Assembly: GCF_900094585.1 (NCBI RefSeq)
Contig: NZ_FMAG01000001.1
Span: forward strand, 1-64,000
DNA length: 64,000 nt
From: Martinezella multihospitum
Lineage (GTDB): Bacteria; Pseudomonadota; Alphaproteobacteria; Rhizobiales; Rhizobiaceae
Direction: 5' to 3'
Each line of letters starts with the position of its first letter. Positions within the stretch are counted from its first letter, which is position 1. Below, piece after piece: positions 60,221 to 64,000 of this stretch. Position numbers and translations under genes: made by a program. The notes below the pieces were generated by a model, which worked only from the letters and a program-made list of their open reading frames with translations, was not told where the DNA came from and searched no databases.

Positions 60221-61540
60221 ATGCTTAACACCCTAGAACACAAGGCACCGGCGACCGTCAGTCCGAAACATGCCAAGGACGCGAGCTCCCTTCCCGCCAG
60301 AACACTCCCAAAGCGGAGCATCAGACCGCGGCACATGCTCTATGCAGGTCTCCTTGCACTTGCCGCAATCGGCTTCCTCTCTTTCCGATACGGCTATTTC
60401 GACCGGCAAACGACTTCGGCCATCACGGCGCCGGTGACGCGGGGCAATGTCGAGGAAGCCGTGCTTGCATCCGGCACGTTCAGGCCGATCAAGCTGATCG
60501 CGGTCGGCGCGCAGGTCTCCGGGCGGATCACGGCGCTTCATGTCAAGCTTGGTGATACCGTCAAGAAGGACAGCCTTGTTGCGGAAATCGACTCGACCAC
60601 ACAGAGCAACGACCTGAAGACCGCTCAGGCCTCTCTGGCGAACGTCAAAGCACAGCGCCGGGAAAGCGAGGCCGATCTTGAAAACGCACAGACGACGCTC
60701 ATCCGCCAGCAGACGATATTCCGCAACCAGGCGGGCTCCAAGGCGGACCTCGACAGCGCAGAGGCGAGTGTCAAGAAGATCACTGCCCAAATTGCCGCTC
60801 TCGACGCGCAAATCACATCGGCCGAAGTCGCGGTGGAAACCGCGCGCGCCAATCTTTCCTACACGCACATCACAGCGCCGATGGACGGCACGGTGCTCGC
60901 CATCGTCAACCAGCAGGGCCAGACGGTGAACGCGGCGCAATCGGCGCCGACGATCATCATCCTCGGACAAGTCGATACGATGATCGTTCGCACCGAGATT
61001 TCCGAAGCCGATGTCGTCAAGGTCAAGGTAGGACAGTCAATCTATTTCACCATCCTTGGTGATCCGAATAGCCGATATGAGGCCACATTGCAGTCGATAG
61101 AGCCCGCACCTGAATCGATCACCAGCGACAGCAGCGTCACCTCGTCGTCCACCACGACGTCGTCGAGCAGCAGTACGACATCATCATCCTCAACCTCGGC
61201 GATCTACTACAATGGTGTGTTTGCAGTGCCGAACCCCAATAATTACTTTCGCACCTATATGTCGGCGGAGGTTCACATCGTTCTCGGAGAGGCCAAGAAT
61301 GTGCTCACTATCCCCTCTTCCGCATTGGGCGCCAAATCAGCCGAAGGATCCCGCATTGTTCAGGTTGTAAACGACAACGGCGAGCGAATCCGCCGTAACG
61401 TCGTGGTCGGCCTCAACAATAATGTCTCGGCCGAAATCCTGTCTGGTCTCTCTGAGGGAGAGAATGTCGTGGTCGGCGAGGCGAGCAGCGCGACCACCAA
61501 GAGCAGCAGTGGCGGCCCTCCCCCTCCAATGGGGTTCTGA
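60221..61540 (+). CDS. macA: MacA-type periplasmic adaptor protein with serine-rich insert
   Basis: A 439-residue membrane-fusion protein. A 40-residue polar N-terminus and one inner-membrane helix (40-57) are followed by the lipoyl, helical hairpin (about 125-215) and beta-barrel domains, with IAVGAQVSGRITALHVKLGD and LSYTHITAPMDGTVLAI as family markers. Residues 299-327 form a low-complexity Ser/Thr tract not present in the E. coli form, inserted before AIYYNGVFAVPNPN. ATG 60221 is 4 bp after the outer-membrane factor stop. It links MacB to the outer-membrane channel. Confidence 0.95.
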   Translation: MLNTLEHKAPATVSPKHAKDASSLPARTLPKRSIRPRHMLYAGLLALAAIGFLSFRYGYFDRQTTSAITAPVTRGNVEEAVLASGTFRPIKLIAVGAQVSGRITALHVKLGDTVKKDSLVAEIDSTTQSNDLKTAQASLANVKAQRRESEADLENAQTTLIRQQTIFRNQAGSKADLDSAEASVKKITAQIAALDAQITSAEVAVETARANLSYTHITAPMDGTVLAIVNQQGQTVNAAQSAPTIIILGQVDTMIVRTEISEADVVKVKVGQSIYFTILGDPNSRYEATLQSIEPAPESITSDSSVTSSSTTTSSSSSTTSSSSTSAIYYNGVFAVPNPNNYFRTYMSAEVHIVLGEAKNVLTIPSSALGAKSAEGSRIVQVVNDNGERIRRNVVVGLNNNVSAEILSGLSEGENVVVGEASSATTKSSSGGPPPPMGF

Positions 61541-61543
61541 CGC

Positions 61544-63499
61544 ATGCCTTCCCCCATTATCGAACTGAAACGCTTGCGCCGCGAATATCAATCCGGCGAC
61601 CGCACGATCGCGGTCTTGCAGGATATCGATCTATCCATCGCCGAAGGCGAAATGGTCGCGATCGTCGGGCCTTCCGGCTCCGGCAAATCCACGCTGATGA
61701 ACATCATCGGTCTATTGGACCGCCCTACCGCCGGCACCTATGCGATCGCCGGCGAAGAGACGCATCGCCTCGACAGCGATGCGCTATCCAAACTGCGCAG
61801 GGAGCATTTCGGCTTTATCTTTCAGCGCTACCATCTGCTTTCCGAGCTGACGGCGATCGGCAATGTCGAGGTACCGGCCATCTATGCCGGGCAGCCAGGT
61901 GAAACAAGACGAGCGCGCGCGGCAGCGCTTCTTCAGCGGCTCGGCATGAGCGAACGAAACAGCCATCGCCCAGGTCAGCTTTCGGGCGGCCAGCAGCAGC
62001 GAGTTTCGATCGCTCGCGCCCTGATGAACAACGGCAATGTCATTCTAGCCGACGAGCCCACGGGTGCCCTCGATCGCCAGAGCGGCGAGGAAGTCCTGCG
62101 TATTCTCGGCGAGCTCCATGGCGAAGGCCACACGGTCGTCATCGTCACCCACGACATGAACGTCGCCGCGCGCGCCGATCGCATCATCGAAATCTCCGAC
62201 GGACGGATCGTTGCGGATCGACGTACGCGCAGCGAAGTTCCAGCATTGCGGGCCTCCGCCACCGCGGCCGGCTTCGGCAAATCCGGCTGGCGGGAGATGG
62301 CCGGCCGGCTGACGGAGGCCTTCCGGATGGCGATCCTTGCACTCAAGGCCCATCGGCTGCGCACGTTCCTGACCATGCTCGGCATCATCATCGGCATAGC
62401 CTCGGTCATCAGCGTCATCGCGCTCGGCGAGGGATCGCAGCGCAAGGTTCTGGAAAATATCAATAGCCTCGGCACCAACACGCTCGAAATCTTTCCCGGC
62501 AAGAGCTTCGGCGATACGCGCTCGGGTCGTATCAAGACCCTGGTGGTCGCCGATGCCGATGCGTTGGCGAAATTGACCTATGTTGCCGCCGTTACGCCGA
62601 CTGTCTCAACGAGCAGCACCGTGCGATTCGGCTCCACAGAGGCGAATGCCCTCATCAATGGCGTGGGTGATGCATATTTTTCCGTGAAGGGGTCGAAACT
62701 TGTCACCGGCAGGTTCTTCGACGCGGATAGCGTGAAGCGCTTGTCGCAGGATGCGGTGATTGATCAGAACACGGCGACGACCTTGTTCGCCGACCGAGGG
62801 CTCGATCCGCTCGGGCAAACCATTCTCGTCGGCAAGGTTCCCGTGCGCATCATCGGCATCATCGCCTCCCAGCAAGGCGGCTTCGGCTCAAGTGATAATC
62901 TTTCCGTCTATTTGCCTTATACCGGCGTCCAGGCCCGCCTGCTGGGTGACATGTCGCTGCGCAGCATCACGGTACGGGTCGCCGACAATACCGAAAGTTC
63001 TGCGGCGGAGGCTGCCGTCACGCAGTTTCTGGAGCGCCGCCACGGCACCAAGGATTTCTTTATCCTCAACACCGACGATATTCGCCAGACCATCACCAGC
63101 ACGACGCGGACGATGACACTGCTCGTCGCGGCAATCGCCGTCATATCGCTGCTGGTCGGGGGTATCGGCGTCATGAACATCATGCTCGTCTCAGTGTCGG
63201 AGCGTATCGCCGAGATCGGCGTGCGCATGGCAGTCGGCGCGAGACGTCATGACATTCTCCAGCAGTTCCTGATCGAAGCCGTCCTCGTATGTCTGCTGGG
63301 CGGTGCTTTCGGCATCGCGACGGCGCTCGGCTTCGGCTTTGCCTTCAACTATTTCGGATCGAATTTCACGCTCATCTATTCCGCAAGTTCGATCATTCTG
63401 GCCTTCGCGTGCTCCTGCGCGATCGGCCTGACCTTCGGCTACCTGCCGGCCCGCAACGCATCGTTGCTGGATCCTGTCGCGGCATTATCAAGAGACTGA
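61544..63499 (+). CDS. macB: MacB-type ABC transporter, ATPase fused to permease
   Basis: A 651-residue inner-membrane transporter. Residues 1-230 are the ABC domain: Walker [14 protein letters not shown]-loop [11 protein letters not shown], signature [15 protein letters not shown], Walker [13 protein letters not shown]. Membrane helices begin at about 275 ([21 protein letters not shown]); a large periplasmic domain follows; and the last three helices (starting near 525) end [25 protein letters not shown]. Length equals that of E. coli MacB. With MacA and the outer-membrane factor it forms a complete tripartite pump for macrolides, heme-like molecules or peptides; the actual substrate is unknown. 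Confidence 0.96.
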   Translation: MPSPIIELKRLRREYQSGDRTIAVLQDIDLSIAEGEMVAIVGPSGSGKSTLMNIIGLLDRPTAGTYAIAGEETHRLDSDALSKLRREHFGFIFQRYHLLSELTAIGNVEVPAIYAGQPGETRRARAAALLQRLGMSERNSHRPGQLSGGQQQRVSIARALMNNGNVILADEPTGALDRQSGEEVLRILGELHGEGHTVVIVTHDMNVAARADRIIEISDGRIVADRRTRSEVPALRASATAAGFGKSGWREMAGRLTEAFRMAILALKAHRLRTFLTMLGIIIGIASVISVIALGEGSQRKVLENINSLGTNTLEIFPGKSFGDTRSGRIKTLVVADADALAKLTYVAAVTPTVSTSSTVRFGSTEANALINGVGDAYFSVKGSKLVTGRFFDADSVKRLSQDAVIDQNTATTLFADRGLDPLGQTILVGKVPVRIIGIIASQQGGFGSSDNLSVYLPYTGVQARLLGDMSLRSITVRVADNTESSAAEAAVTQFLERRHGTKDFFILNTDDIRQTITSTTRTMTLLVAAIAVISLLVGGIGVMNIMLVSVSERIAEIGVRMAVGARRHDILQQFLIEAVLVCLLGGAFGIATALGFGFAFNYFGSNFTLIYSASSIILAFACSCAIGLTFGYLPARNASLLDPVAALSRD

Positions 63500-63525
63500 T
63501 ATTTCTGGGAAAAATCAACGGTGGG

Positions 63526-63580
63526 GCCGGAAAGCAATCCGGCTTCGCCATTCGTGTTGGGGGCGTCATGGCGAAGCCGG
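63526..63580 (+). terminator. Overlapping alternative hairpins after macB
   Basis: A short stem, GCCGGA with TCCGGC (63526-63543), and a longer 13-bp stem, 63539-63551 with 63568-63580, share bases and so exclude each other. They follow macB by 27-40 bp and may be a terminator or a regulated 3' structure. Confidence 0.45.
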
Positions 63581-63897
63581 GTATGCGGGGCGACCAAAGC
63601 CTGCTCGAGCCAAGCTGCTGATCGACCACGATTTTACATCAGTTGCCGGCACTGACATTTCTGAATGTTGCTGAAACAAGGCATTTTGGCGAAATTTAAT
63701 GTCTTGGCTTTTCCACCGGCTCGAACTATTTGATAAGTTCTGTAACCTTACTTTCAATATTGGTTTATGTAGAATTTTCGAGAGTTCTACGCAAGTAAAG
63801 CCTGTTTGATCGCGCGGATGTTCCGTCAGCTGATCCCGTCCCTGCAAGGGATGGCCAAGCTGCGATGCAACGATGTTTTGGTTCGCGTCGCTCGTGC
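63581..63897. other. Intergenic region right of macB
   Basis: No supported gene. Minus-strand frame 63566-63952 overlaps the kinase end in another frame and looks random. AT-rich between about 63690 and 63790. No clear promoter for either side can be read. Confidence 0.45.
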
Positions 63898-64000
63898 TAG
63901 CTTGCGACCTTGGCCTCAGCGTTCTTGAACGACACGACCTGCTCCAATCCACGTGGCTGACGGTTACGCACAGTGATCTCGCCTCCGAATCGAGTGATGA
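63898..64000 (-). CDS. Sensor histidine kinase, C-terminal end only
   Basis: The last 33 or so codons of a minus-strand gene end at the TAG at 63898. The visible part reads ITRFGGEITVRNRQPRGLEQ and then ends VVSFKNAEAKVAS. The FGGEI-x-V-x-N-R segment resembles the last strand of the histidine-kinase ATPase domain (HATPase_c). The rest lies beyond the window, so the family is a probable rather than certain call. Confidence 0.55.

Overview
The window looks like chromosome or large-replicon DNA from an alphaproteobacterium of the Rhizobiaceae (Rhizobium/Agrobacterium type). This is inferred from the high GC content (about 60% by eye), the DUF992 and DUF1127 proteins, a MocE-type Rieske ferredoxin, PRD-like dense packing of solute-binding-protein ABC operons, and a NodT-type efflux outer-membrane protein. 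I see no rRNA, no tRNA, no CRISPR array, no insertion sequence and no phage gene. About 62 protein genes are supported, two of them cut by the window edges.

Layout. 0-7.3 kb: a catabolic island with class III (glutathione-dependent formaldehyde) dehydrogenase, a TIM-barrel sugar isomerase, a periplasmic sugar-binding protein, a membrane di-iron hydroxylase, a LacI regulator, and a Rieske ferredoxin with its reductase. Together these can form an oxidative hydroxylation or demethylation route resembling rhizopine moc genes. 7.6-8.4 kb: exported cupin and a tautomerase. 8.4-15.7 kb: a sugar regulon with HAD phosphatase, SorC regulator, LacD-type aldolase, a ROK kinase fused to a second P-loop kinase, and a ribose-type ABC transporter. 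16.0-19.5 kb: a three-gene set of an ammonia-lyase-fold protein that lacks the MIO-forming Ala-Ser-Gly, an ornithine-cyclodeaminase-fold protein and a PhnD-like protein without signal peptide. 19.5-23.7 kb: deoxyribosyltransferase-like protein, class III adenylate cyclase, DUF992 protein and peptidase T.

24.0-32.7 kb is a cell-surface region: a secreted glycine-rich repeat protein, a proline-rich membrane-anchored protein, a compact Csu-type chaperone-usher pilus operon, and a convergent diguanylate cyclase. 33-41 kb holds small envelope proteins, a GNAT acetyltransferase, two esterases, PQQ glucose dehydrogenase and a DUF763 protein. 40.5-47.7 kb is a nitrogen-compound cluster: hydantoin-racemase-like protein, a polyamine-type ABC transporter, a GntR/FCD regulator and a cytosine-deaminase-like amidohydrolase. 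48.7-56.0 kb is a FadR-type regulator coupled to a Cys/Met-metabolism PLP enzyme, a UgpBAEC-type ABC transporter and an M24 peptidase. 56.2-63.5 kb has a DUF1127 protein, an AraC regulator, a very small Cys-rich protein, a Spy-like protein and a complete tripartite MacAB/NodT efflux operon. A sensor kinase begins off the right edge.

The strongest leads for something undescribed are the MIO-less lyase with its two partners (16.0-19.5 kb), the fused double kinase feeding an aldolase (11.2-12.6 kb), and the hydroxylase/ferredoxin/formaldehyde-dehydrogenase island (0-7.3 kb), in which a shared TTTCATCAAA-like word recurs upstream of several genes. All functions are from reading the sequence; no database search was run.
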